NCBI GenBank assembly: GCA_002427845.1
Contig: DIYZ01000218.1
Location: forward strand, 1-8,905
Direction: 5' to 3'
Origin: Chloracidobacterium sp. UBA6041
GTDB lineage: Bacteria; Acidobacteriota; Blastocatellia; Pyrinomonadales; Pyrinomonadaceae
Length of the DNA stretch: 8,905 nucleotides
The notes beneath the pieces were generated by a model, which ran no database searches, was not told the origin of the DNA, and was given only the letters and a program-made list of their open reading frames with translations. Positions 1 through 4,949 of the stretch are shown here, in pieces. Numbering within the stretch: position 1 is the first letter of the stretch; the number at the start of each line of letters is the position of its first letter. The translations under genes were made by a program, and so were the position numbers.

Positions 1-1
1 A

Positions 2-253
2 TTTCAGGGGTGCACTACAATTGGCCCACCCAAGAGAAACTTTAAAGAAGTCAAGAAGGCTGACTTCTTCTTTGGAGAGTCTTGGGAAAATCAAGTGTTC
101 TCGGTCATTAACAAAGGAGGGCTGATCGGTATTCGAACTGCCGCTTGGGGTACTTTCTTGGCAACCTGTAGAATCACCTTTACGGATCCTAATCGAAAGC
201 CAATCCTACTTCACCGATACATCGATTTTGAAATGGCCTCAGCGAAAGAATAA
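2..253 (+). CDS. C-terminal fragment of an unrecognised protein
   Basis: Frame 2 is open from the left edge to a TAA at 251-253 and gives 83 residues; the start lies outside the window. The fragment has a balanced, protein-like composition: a basic stretch near its start (residues about 11-20), a FFFGESWENQ segment, a short hydrophobic part (IGIRTAAWGTF, residues 42-52) and a C-terminus reading RYIDFEMASAKE. I do not recognise the family and see no clear membrane helix or catalytic motif. It converges on the HEPN gene across about 200 bases (254-457) that hold no gene I can support. In that gap the only structure I found is a weak TGATGG/CCATCA inverted repeat at 316-339, which may or may not act between the converging genes. 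Confidence 0.6.
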   Translation, partial: FQGCTTIGPPKRNFKEVKKADFFFGESWENQVFSVINKGGLIGIRTAAWGTFLATCRITFTDPNRKPILLHRYIDFEMASAKE

Positions 254-457
254 CTTCGGGTTTATCACCTTACTGAGACGCAGTAATGCTCGTGTCCATT
301 TAGTCCCTCCAATCCTGATGGTCGGTGAATCCTCCATCAAGTGGTTGCTGGGGTGAGGACAGTAACCACGAAAGAGTAGGCGCGACAGCCCAAAAACTGT
401 TGCGCACGAGGCTTTCGAACTCGAATTCTAGTGCGACTCCTCTGGAACCGAACAATG

Positions 458-979
458 CTAAATCCTAGCGGGTCTCCCCCAAACGCGCGTTGAAACAAAT
501 CCAATTATTTCTTCCGCTGTATTTATGTGCTTTGCAACGTCCTCAAGATTAAGCTCAAGATGATCTTCCTTTCTAGGATGGGCTATTTTGTTCCTTACTT
601 CTTTTAGGAGTTGAAAATCCTGCCAAAGCGAACTGCCTTTATAGTCTTCATCTTTCTTACTAAACTTTCGAATCAGGAAGAATATCTTTTCCTCGAGTCG
701 TCTGTATTCTGGACGAGTATCAAGTTTAAATTTTCCAAGGTCGGCGCCCGCGTCAACGAGGATAAGCCTCTTTTCAAGCAAGAAAGCCCTTTCATGAATT
801 TCAAACAGATCTTCGGGAAGCGAGCTGAAATCATCAACCATGCTATTGATTAGGGCTTCGATTGCAATCCACGCGAGTAATACGGAGGGGATTAGCAACC
901 AATTCGTTTCTTCTATTTCATCTTCAGCTAATCTGAAGAGCCGCTTCGAAAAGCCTAAGTATTCTCTGTAGTCGTACAT
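458..979 (-). CDS. HEPN-domain protein with an R-x4-H motif (putative RNase)
   Basis: A 173-residue, mostly alpha-helical protein. An N-terminal helix (LLIPSVLLAWIAIEALINSM, about residues 28-47) resembles the first core helix of HEPN domains. A later helix carries EVRNKIAHPR, in which R129 and H134 form the R-x4-H motif. In HEPN families this motif is the RNA-cleaving site (known of the family); ribonuclease activity here is inferred. The gene follows the DGQHR gene by 36 bases in the same direction, so co-transcription is likely. The ATG at 979 has no strong Shine-Dalgarno; the nearest purine run (AGG, upstream of a CCCC tract) is weak, which fits translation after the upstream gene. The start codon lies inside an 18-base sequence that recurs within the upstream gene. 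It could be a toxin or abortive-infection effector, or merely a HEPN accessory protein; the exact subfamily is not identified. Confidence 0.75.
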   Translation of the reverse strand: MYDYREYLGFSKRLFRLAEDEIEETNWLLIPSVLLAWIAIEALINSMVDDFSSLPEDLFEIHERAFLLEKRLILVDAGADLGKFKLDTRPEYRRLEEKIFFLIRKFSKKDEDYKGSSLWQDFQLLKEVRNKIAHPRKEDHLELNLEDVAKHINTAEEIIGFVSTRVWGRPARI

Positions 980-982
980 TGT
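965..982. repeat. 18-base direct repeat, copy 1 (over the HEPN start codon)
   Basis: TCTGTAGTCGTACATTGT on the + strand, identical to 1270-1287. On the coding (minus) strand this is the last three bases of the leader plus the first five codons of the HEPN gene (M-Y-D-Y-R). The flanking bases differ on both sides, so the match is exactly 18 bases. Confidence 0.9.
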
Positions 983-1015
983 CAGTTAAGGGGCCTAACA
1001 CAGATTGAGGATTCT

Positions 1016-2305
1016 CTAGGAGTCTTTCAAGAGCATTAATCCGATGACTCGACTGACGGCCCTTCTCATAAGCTTCTCATCGATCATCGTATTCGGTTCC
1101 TGACTTCTCAGAAGAAACAATTGAGCAATTCTCTGTCGGTCTTTCAGAAGTGACCGCGTTCCTAAACCCCGATAAGTTGGGTCGTCCTTGTCGTGCTTGA
1201 ATTTTGACATCTCTCCGGCATTCAGTGGATCCGGGATCTTGCTCGTTGTTTTGGGAATCTTATAGTGGTTCTGTAGTCGTACATTGTGCGTCTGTAGTAG
1301 CCCAGCTACATAGCTCCAGCCGCACAAAACAGACTCAACAAATGCCTTGTTTCGATAGGATTTCAGTTTTTTGATTTTGCTTTTCTTGTTACTTACCGCT
1401 TCGTGCTGAGCCTTGTGTAATGCGAGAAACTTTCTCCCGGCTTCGAGCAGTCCCTTGTCCGTGTTAATGTCGCGAGAGTCCATAACTTTCTTATACTCAG
1501 CATCAACGCTTGTGCCCGTCTCAGTTAAATAAGGATCATACACGTTCTTATCTAGCTCATCGTCCTTTAGGTTCTTGCCTTTTTCTTTTCCCAAATAGAA
1601 ATTAACAATAAAGCTCCTGGCCTTCTTTACTGTAATGCGCTCAGCAGTCGACCCTACATCCGGAAAATCGACTTGAGGGCCCAAGAAGCCAACGCTTTGA
1701 CACCATTTCCGGAGCTTATCCCCAAACACCGTTTCTTCAATCATCCGATCGAAAGTATCATTCGACACCGCGATATTTGTATTGGAGGTGAGAGCAACTT
1801 CGGTGCGCTGCTCTTTATTGAGATTGAAGAATACTCGAAAGCCATGATGCCGGTTGTTCTCATTTTTCGCCTCTGCAATTGCGTGACTTCGGTGTTGCCC
1901 ACCCCAAACCTTTAGAGGCTTTGACGGATTGTAAGTCTTGTTGTACTCAACAATAATGTCATTGAATTCACGGCCTTTCCCTGCATCTTGTCTCATCTTC
2001 GCATAAGTATTGCTATTGAGGAGTAAGTTCCTGTTGGAACGGAAACTTTCTGGACTGGTCACTTCTATTCGGGCATCGAGATCAAAAAGTTCGGCTGCCT
2101 CTTGAGCTAACGCATTACATTTGATGTAGTAGGAATTGTTGACTCCGTCTTGAAAAACGACGACTGGCATATTGTGTTTGGTTTCGAGGGTGGGCACATC
2201 GGCAAGAAACTCTCGCACAATTTCCTGGATTTTGGTATCACTCTTGGCGTTTTTATCAAATACGATTGTCGGGCCATCAGTATGAGCCATAGCCTTTTTT
2301 GTCAT
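1016..2305 (-). CDS. DGQHR-domain (DndB/ParB-like) protein
   Basis: A 429-residue protein when begun at the ATG at 2305, which is preceded by GGGAGGAG four or fewer bases upstream; longer in-frame starts as far as 2353 lack such a site. The sequence KVWGGQHRSHAIAEA (motif GGQHR at about residues 135-139) matches the DGQHR signature of DndB-like proteins and resembles the GERRxRA box of the ParB/sulfiredoxin fold, with G in place of the first D. It is followed by ALTSNTNIAVSNDTFDR (about 171-187), a Ser/Thr/Asn-rich conserved region that I associate with this family. Relatives include DndB, a regulator of DNA phosphorothioation, and uncharacterised defence-island proteins. No dndA, C, D or E gene is visible here. 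The C-terminal half is rich in Lys and Arg, which suits nucleic-acid contact (inference). It heads a two-gene unit with the HEPN gene. DNA binding or NTP hydrolysis is possible but not shown. Confidence 0.75.
   Translation of the reverse strand: MTKKAMAHTDGPTIVFDKNAKSDTKIQEIVREFLADVPTLETKHNMPVVVFQDGVNNSYYIKCNALAQEAAELFDLDARIEVTSPESFRSNRNLLLNSNTYAKMRQDAGKGREFNDIIVEYNKTYNPSKPLKVWGGQHRSHAIAEAKNENNRHHGFRVFFNLNKEQRTEVALTSNTNIAVSNDTFDRMIEETVFGDKLRKWCQSVGFLGPQVDFPDVGSTAERITVKKARSFIVNFYLGKEKGKNLKDDELDKNVYDPYLTETGTSVDAEYKKVMDSRDINTDKGLLEAGRKFLALHKAQHEAVSNKKSKIKKLKSYRNKAFVESVLCGWSYVAGLLQTHNVRLQNHYKIPKTTSKIPDPLNAGEMSKFKHDKDDPTYRGLGTRSLLKDRQRIAQLFLLRSQEPNTMIDEKLMRRAVSRVIGLMLLKDS
1270..1287. repeat. 18-base direct repeat, copy 2 (inside the DGQHR gene)
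   Basis: Identical to 965-982. Here it is read in a different frame, contributing to THNVRLQNHY of the DGQHR protein. The shared DNA is therefore not explained by a shared peptide. Confidence 0.9.
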
Positions 2306-2307
2306 GT

Positions 2308-2315
2308 CTCCTCCC
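2308..2315 (-). promoter_or_regulatory. Shine-Dalgarno site of the DGQHR gene
   Basis: The minus strand reads GGGAGGAG-AC-ATG. This strong site decides the start at 2305 over both the longer in-frame starts and the ATG five codons later at 2290. Confidence 0.6.
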
Positions 2316-2367
2316 GGGGTGTGAAGGGCAGAAATAATTGTGCCCGCAGCCACATCAAGGCGTTAAG

Positions 2368-2373
2368 ATTATA
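2368..2373 (-). promoter_or_regulatory. possible -10 box of the DGQHR-HEPN unit
   Basis: The minus strand reads TATAAT, a perfect sigma-70-type -10 hexamer, about 63 bases upstream of the DGQHR start codon. No convincing -35 hexamer lies at the usual 16-18 base spacing, so this is a candidate only. Confidence 0.3.
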
Positions 2374-2479
2374 CGAATGGCCGAAAAAGATCACGCGCGC
2401 GTTACTTGTCCAATGACCACGACTGTTATGAGTAAATGGGCAGTGAAAGTGGTGGCACTGGTCAGTGGACGCAGTGAGC

Positions 2480-2499
2480 GATGGCAGTGGGCAGTCGAG
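2480..2499. repeat. CAGTGGGCAGT-type simple repeat before the DUF2255 gene
   Basis: GATGGCAGTGGGCAGTCGAG, the clearest part of a stretch from about 2441 to 2506 rich in CAGTG and AGTGG words. Similar wording recurs after the DUF2255 gene (about 2970-2985), at 4764-4774 and at 4915-4925, so the gene is bracketed by the same repeat type. Confidence 0.5.
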
Positions 2500-2522
2500 T
2501 GGTGAAAGAGAGATGGAGTCGT

Positions 2523-3020
2523 ATGAAGGCAAAGCGGCGTTTTCCGAAAGATGTTGTGACTGCCATCCGCGACGGTAGGATTCTCGGGATTCGCGCGGGC
2601 ACTAAGCCACACCGTATCATCGGCATCTGGGCCGTCGTGGTTGAGAATCGCGTCTTCGTGCGGTCGTGGAGTCTGAAGCAGCGGAGCTGGTACCGTGCGT
2701 TTCTGGAAGAACCCCGGGGAATAATAGTAGTCGATGGTCGCGAGACTAGCACCCCAGCGGGGCTGCCCCGCCGGGGACCCCGCATTCCCGTGCGCGCAGT
2801 TTTCACCAGAAGCGAGCGCTTGAAGACGGCGGTCGATCGTGCGTACGGGCAGAAATACAATACGCCGGGGTCACTCCATTTTGTCAGAGGCTTCGCGCGC
2901 AAGAAACGACGCGACACGACAACGGAACTAGTGCCGGGAGAACAGACGGCAGGAGGCAGGAGCAGGAGGCAGTGGGCGGTGAACAGCAAGGATGAAGGCG
3001 GAAGGATGAAGGATGATTAA
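2523..3020 (+). CDS. DUF2255 family protein with repeat-derived additions
   Basis: The start is placed at ATG 2523, which has GGAG four bases upstream; an in-frame start at 2481 would lie in repeat DNA. The product has 165 residues, against about 115-140 usual for DUF2255 (from memory). Family features seen: IGIWAVVVENRVFVRS (33-48), SWYRAF (55-60), VRAVFTRSERLKTAVDRAYGQKY (90-112) and TTELVP (133-138), which is where family members normally stop. Two parts look extra: a Gly/Pro/Arg-rich insert TSTPAGLPRRGPR (about 75-87), encoded by a GC-rich palindrome, and a 27-residue tail (139-165) encoded by CAGTGGG-like and GGATGAAGG-like intergenic repeats. The function of DUF2255 is unknown to me; the proteins are small and cytoplasmic. 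The gene is divergent from the DGQHR unit. Its long antisense ORF is a shadow of high-GC codons. Confidence 0.7.
   Translation: MKAKRRFPKDVVTAIRDGRILGIRAGTKPHRIIGIWAVVVENRVFVRSWSLKQRSWYRAFLEEPRGIIVVDGRETSTPAGLPRRGPRIPVRAVFTRSERLKTAVDRAYGQKYNTPGSLHFVRGFARKKRRDTTTELVPGEQTAGGRSRRQWAVNSKDEGGRMKDD
2757..2771. repeat. GC-rich palindrome inside the DUF2255 gene
   Basis: GCGGGG-CTG-CCCCGC forms a six-base-pair stem, embedded in a run of alternating CCCC and GGGG blocks at 2752-2781. It codes for the Gly/Pro/Arg-rich insert in the DUF2255 protein. Confidence 0.7.
2992..3016. repeat. GGATGAAGG simple repeat at the end of the DUF2255 gene
   Basis: Imperfect tandem copies of GGATGAAGG or GGAAGGATGAA form the last coding bases of the DUF2255 gene. 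The repeat encodes the polar tail DEGGRMKDD before the TAA at 3018-3020. Confidence 0.6.
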
Positions 3021-3025
3021 GAGCG

Positions 3026-3052
3026 GTGGATCTCAAATTAAGGACGATCCAC
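3026..3052. terminator. inverted repeat after the DUF2255 gene
   Basis: GTGGATC (3026-3032) and GATCCAC (3046-3052) form a seven-base-pair stem with a 13-base loop just after the stop codon. No T tract follows, so it is at best a weak or factor-aided terminator. Confidence 0.25.
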
Positions 3053-3065
3053 AGATTACACAGAT
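3049..3065 (+). repeat. CCACAGAT-type interspersed repeat, copy 1
   Basis: CCACAGATTACACAGAT resembles the repeat that follows the ODP gene at 8749-8776 (CCACAGAT-x-ACACGGAT). This wording is familiar from intergenic regions of Acidobacteriota, Verrucomicrobia and Planctomycetes (from memory). Confidence 0.5.
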
Positions 3066-3090
3066 ATGAACTACAAGCGATCGGGTGTGC

Positions 3091-3130
3091 GGTTCAGTTG
3101 TTAGATTCTGGGTTCAGTTGTTAGATTCTC
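3091..3130 (+). repeat. tandem duplication of a 20-base unit
   Basis: GGTTCAGTTGTTAGATTCTG at 3091-3110 is followed at once by a copy at 3111-3130 that differs only in its last base (C for G). It lies 41 bases before the HAD gene start, in the region where its promoter or leader would be. Confidence 0.9.
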
Positions 3131-3171
3131 GTCAGGTGGAGACTCAAACTAGTTAGGGACTCGGTTTTATT

Positions 3172-3834
3172 ATGGCAGCACTGATCTTTGATCTTGACGG
3201 AACTCTGGTCGACACCGTCTATGCACACGTCTTCTCGTGGCAGCGCGCCCTGGCTGAGGCAGGCATGGCTGTCGATGGTTGGCGAATTCATCGTCGCATC
3301 GGGATGAGTGGCGGCCTCTTCACTCGAGCCGTCGCGCGCGAACTGGGGCGCGAGATTTCGCCGGCCGAGGCTGAGGCGCTGCAACAGCGACACGGAGAAT
3401 TGTTTCAGGAATTCCTGCCGGAGCGCCGGGTGTTGCCAGGCGCTGTGGAGTTACTGCGTTTTCTTCGCGCGCAGGGCATCTCACACGGCATTGCAACGTC
3501 CGGCAGACGACCGGAAATCGATGCTTCGTTAGAAGCGCTTGGTGTCGGCGTCGAGACACTTGTAGTCGAGCGCGGCGACGTGCTGCGGGCCAAGCCCGCT
3601 CCAGACCTGTTTCTCAACTGTCAACGACGGCTGGGTGTCGGGGTCGACGAATGCTTTGTTGTCGGTGACGCAGTTTGGGATCTGCTAGCAGCGCGCCGGG
3701 CCCGAATGCTTTCGATTGGTCTGTTGAGTGGTGGGTATGGCCAGGACGAGCTGACACGCGCCGGCGCGTTCCGCGTCTATAACGATCCGGCCGAGCTGCA
3801 TGCTTCCCTGGATGAGTTGGGAATATTGCCGTAG
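3172..3834 (+). CDS. HAD-superfamily hydrolase (phosphoglycolate phosphatase / beta-phosphoglucomutase-like)
   Basis: A 220-residue cytoplasmic protein with all four HAD motifs. Motif I is FDLDGTLVDT (nucleophile D7, acid/base D9). Motif II is GIATSGRR (T109 or S110). Motif III is the lysine of RAKPAPD (K141). Motif IV is VVGDAVWD (D166 and D170). Residues about 15-85 form the helical C1 cap. The family dephosphorylates small phosphorylated metabolites through a phospho-aspartate intermediate with Mg2+; the substrate cannot be read from the sequence. The length is normal. The ATG at 3172 starts just before the motif I strand, as usual for the family. The Shine-Dalgarno is weak: AGGGA lies about 14 bases upstream. 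The gene stands alone between repeat-rich spacers. Confidence 0.9.
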   Translation: MAALIFDLDGTLVDTVYAHVFSWQRALAEAGMAVDGWRIHRRIGMSGGLFTRAVARELGREISPAEAEALQQRHGELFQEFLPERRVLPGAVELLRFLRAQGISHGIATSGRRPEIDASLEALGVGVETLVVERGDVLRAKPAPDLFLNCQRRLGVGVDECFVVGDAVWDLLAARRARMLSIGLLSGGYGQDELTRAGAFRVYNDPAELHASLDELGILP

Positions 3835-3835
3835 A

Positions 3836-3861
3836 GATTGCGGATTGCGGATTGCGGATTT
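3836..3861 (+). repeat. GATTGCG heptamer tandem repeat
   Basis: Three tandem GATTGCG units at 3836-3856, followed by GATTT, lie directly after the HAD stop codon. The 14-mer CGGATTGCGGATTT (3848-3861) recurs inverted at 8892-8905. Confidence 0.85.
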
Positions 3862-3871
3862 TAAATAGAGC

Positions 3872-3905
3872 ATTCAGCAAGCAGCTGTCAGCAAGCAGCA
3901 ATCAG
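3872..3905 (+). repeat. CAGCAAGCAGC simple repeat
   Basis: TCAGCAAGCAGC occurs at 3874-3885 and again at 3888-3899, followed by CAATCAG. Related TCAGCA wording recurs at 4737-4757, 4928-4949 and near 7991. Confidence 0.75.
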
Positions 3906-3909
3906 GGAG

Positions 3910-3937
3910 GGCTCCGGTAGGAGCCAGATATTTATAG
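3910..3937 (+). repeat. REP-like hairpin with ATTTATAG flank, copy A
   Basis: GGCTCC-GGTA-GGAGCC forms a six-base-pair stem with a four-base loop (3910-3925), followed by AGATATTTATAG. An inverted relative lies at 4033-4060, with both the hairpin and the flank in mirror order. Confidence 0.8.
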
Positions 3938-3964
3938 CAATTGCAACAACCTCAAACCTTAATA

Positions 3965-4007
3965 AGCTCCGTTAGGAGCGCAATAAGATTTCGCTCCTAA
4001 CGGAGCT
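3965..4007. repeat. perfect 16-base inverted repeat made of two hairpins
   Basis: AGCTCCGTTAGGAGCG (3965-3980) and CGCTCCTAACGGAGCT (3992-4007) are perfect reverse complements around an 11-base spacer. Each arm is itself a small hairpin (GCTCC-GTTA-GGAGC), so a long stem or two short ones can form. The sequence GGTTTTCTATTT follows, so it could also act as a terminator after the HAD gene. Confidence 0.9.
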
Positions 4008-4032
4008 GGTTTTCTATTTAACACGTACAGAA

Positions 4033-4060
4033 CTATAAACATTTCGCGCCTAACGGCGCA
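4033..4060 (-). repeat. REP-like hairpin with ATTTATAG-like flank, copy C (inverted)
   Basis: CTATAAACATTT at 4033-4044 is followed by GCGCC-TAAC-GGCGC (4046-4059). Read on the minus strand it has the same order as copy A: hairpin, then AAATGTTTATAG. Confidence 0.8.
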
Positions 4061-4072
4061 TTCGAAAGACTA

Positions 4073-4102
4073 AAAGCGGCGTCAAGCCGCCGCACTCCAA
4101 AG
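4073..4102 (+). repeat. GTCAAGCC hairpin element, copy 1
   Basis: The element reads AAAG-CGGC-GTCAAGCC-GCCGC-ACTCCAAAG. Arm GCGGC (4076-4080) pairs with GCCGC at 4089-4093, or alternatively at 4086-4090. It matches 4884-4913 except for two bases in each arm that change together. Confidence 0.85.
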
Positions 4103-4186
4103 CGGCCGCGCCGCAAACCTCGTCGAAAATCACTCGGTTAAATATCATCCGCACTCTCTTTACTGTTGATTGCTGTTTACTGTTTG

Positions 4187-4684
4187 CTATTTCATGATCG
4201 TTTGCTGCTCGGCCTGAATGAGCCAGTGCCCATCCCGTTTGACGAACGTGTCGGTAATGCGCGCGCGGAAGGTGCGGCCGTTTCTGAGTAGCTGAGTTTG
4301 CACGTACGTCAGCACCGCCGAATCTTTACTCAAGCTAACCAATTGAGCATCCGTGATCGTCCACGACTTCGTTACCTTGTCAGGCTTGGTCGACGCCAGC
4401 AATTGATTCTTGGTTTGGGTGGAACCGTCGGCGCCTGTACCAACATAGTCGTCGGCGATACTTCGAGCCAGGACGGAAATATCTCCGGCAAAGCTCGCGT
4501 CCGTCAGCTCTTTCTCGAGCTTCATCAACTCATTCTTGACCGCTTCCCGATCGGCTTCGGAATTCTCTTTTTCGGCCGTAGTCGTCTGCCGGTCGTTACT
4601 GTTGGCACTCGGCTTTAATTTGTCGGTAAGATTGCACAAAGACAGGACGGTGATTAGCGCGGCAGCAGCGAAGATTGATTTCAT
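4187..4684 (-). CDS. DUF4440 (SnoaL/NTF2-like) exported protein, probable lipoprotein
   Basis: A 165-residue protein. Residues 1-17 are a short signal peptide (MKSIFAAAALITVLSLC) with a lipobox-like LSLC, C17 being the likely lipidated residue; Leu at -1 is unusual, since Gly, Ala or Ser is standard. A polar linker (about 18-47, rich in S, N, T and E) tethers a DUF4440 domain (about 48-163) with VLARSIADDYVGTGADGSTQTKNQLL and ITDTFVKRDGHWLIQAEQQT, the typical end of this NTF2-like cone fold. Such domains bind small ligands or have unknown roles; no function can be assigned. The ATG at 4684 has AAGGTGA upstream at good spacing. It is divergent from the large secreted protein gene across a repeat-filled spacer, with no operon partner. 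Confidence 0.8.
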   Translation of the reverse strand: MKSIFAAAALITVLSLCNLTDKLKPSANSNDRQTTTAEKENSEADREAVKNELMKLEKELTDASFAGDISVLARSIADDYVGTGADGSTQTKNQLLASTKPDKVTKSWTITDAQLVSLSKDSAVLTYVQTQLLRNGRTFRARITDTFVKRDGHWLIQAEQQTIMK

Positions 4685-4736
4685 GGGTCACCTTGTAAGC
4701 TAAACCTGGAATCAAGTCAACGAAATCGGTAAGCGG

Positions 4737-4774
4737 TCAGCAGCCAGCAATCAGCAGTGGACGGGTGGGCAGTG
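4737..4774 (+). repeat. TCAGCA / GTGGGCAGTG simple repeat
   Basis: TCAGCAGCCAGCAATCAGCA is followed by GTGGACGGGTGGGCAGTG, the same two simple-repeat wordings found at 3872-3905 and around 2480-2499. Confidence 0.6.
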
Positions 4775-4775
4775 A

Positions 4776-4804
4776 TTTGGTACGCAGCGGCTTGACGCCG
4801 CTTT
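4776..4804 (-). repeat. GTCAAGCC hairpin element, copy 3 (inverted)
   Basis: On the minus strand this reads AAAGCGGC-GTCAAGCC-GCTGCGTACCAAA. The core palindrome AGCGGC-TTGAC-GCCGCT is at 4786-4802. Confidence 0.75.
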
Positions 4805-4833
4805 GGTAGGTGGCGGCTCGACGCCGCGTTTTT
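4802..4833 (-). repeat. GTCAAGCC-like hairpin element, copy 4 (inverted, diverged)
   Basis: On the minus strand the core is CGCGGC-GTCGAGCC-GCC, with one change (A to G) in the core, followed by ACCTACCAAAG. The stem GCGGC/GCCGC lies at 4813-4827, and the element abuts copy 3. Confidence 0.6.
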
Positions 4834-4858
4834 CCGTAGAATAGATCTCTTATACGGG

Positions 4859-4880
4859 AGGCTGCGCCAGGTCGCAGCCT
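4859..4880. repeat. perfect eight-base-pair hairpin
   Basis: AGGCTGCG (4859-4866), CCAGGT, CGCAGCCT (4873-4880). It sits just before copy 2 of the GTCAAGCC element, much as the GCTCC-GTTA hairpins sit before copy 1. Confidence 0.8.
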
Positions 4881-4883
4881 AAC

Positions 4884-4913
4884 AAAGCGCTGTCAAGCCA
4901 GCGCACTCCAAAG
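4884..4913 (+). repeat. GTCAAGCC hairpin element, copy 2
   Basis: The element reads AAAG-CGCT-GTCAAGCC-AGCGC-ACTCCAAAG. GCGCT (4887-4891) pairs with AGCGC (4900-4904). Relative to copy 1, GC in the left arm becomes CT and GC in the right arm becomes AG, so pairing is kept. Confidence 0.85.
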
Positions 4914-4914
4914 A

Positions 4915-4949
4915 GTGGGCGGTGGGCAATCAGCATTCAGCAGTAAGCA
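4915..4949 (+). repeat. GTGGGC / TCAGCA simple repeat before the secreted-protein gene
   Basis: GTGGGCGGTGGGCAATCAGC is followed by ATTCAGCAGTAAGC. The same simple-repeat family borders the other end of this spacer. Confidence 0.6.

Larger units (their letters stand above)
3835..4186. other. 352-base gene-free, repeat-filled spacer
   Basis: No coding region is supported between the converging HAD and DUF4440 genes. In order the spacer holds GATTGCG repeats, a CAGCAAGCAGC repeat, a hairpin with an ATTTATAG flank, a 16-base perfect inverted repeat, an inverted copy of the first hairpin, and a hairpin with a GTCAAGCC core. Confidence 0.8.

Noticed and set aside
390..435. GAGTTCGAAAGCCTC-like stretch on the minus strand, resembling a tRNA T-arm
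   Set aside because: No acceptor stem, anticodon arm or D arm could be placed around it by eye.
611..853. 80-codon + strand open frame opposite the HEPN gene
   Set aside because: It has no family likeness, and the opposite strand has a clear HEPN motif and longer frame.
458..2305. a complete Dnd phosphorothioation system
   Set aside because: Only a DndB-like motif protein is present; no cysteine desulfurase, DndC, DndD or DndE is seen in the window, and the GGQHR protein may belong to another subgroup.
2257..2353. longer start of the DGQHR gene at 2353
   Set aside because: The strong GGGAGGAG site fits the ATG at 2305; the 16 extra residues include the ribosome site itself and look non-coding.
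2462..2989. 175-codon open frame antisense to the DUF2255 gene
   Set aside because: It is Arg/Ser/Thr/Pro-rich with no recognisable domain and lies opposite a gene with clear family motifs; it is a shadow frame.
3836..4102. possible CRISPR array because of several short repeats
   Set aside because: The repeats are tandem heptamers or self-complementary hairpins of different families, without regular unique spacers, and there are no cas genes.
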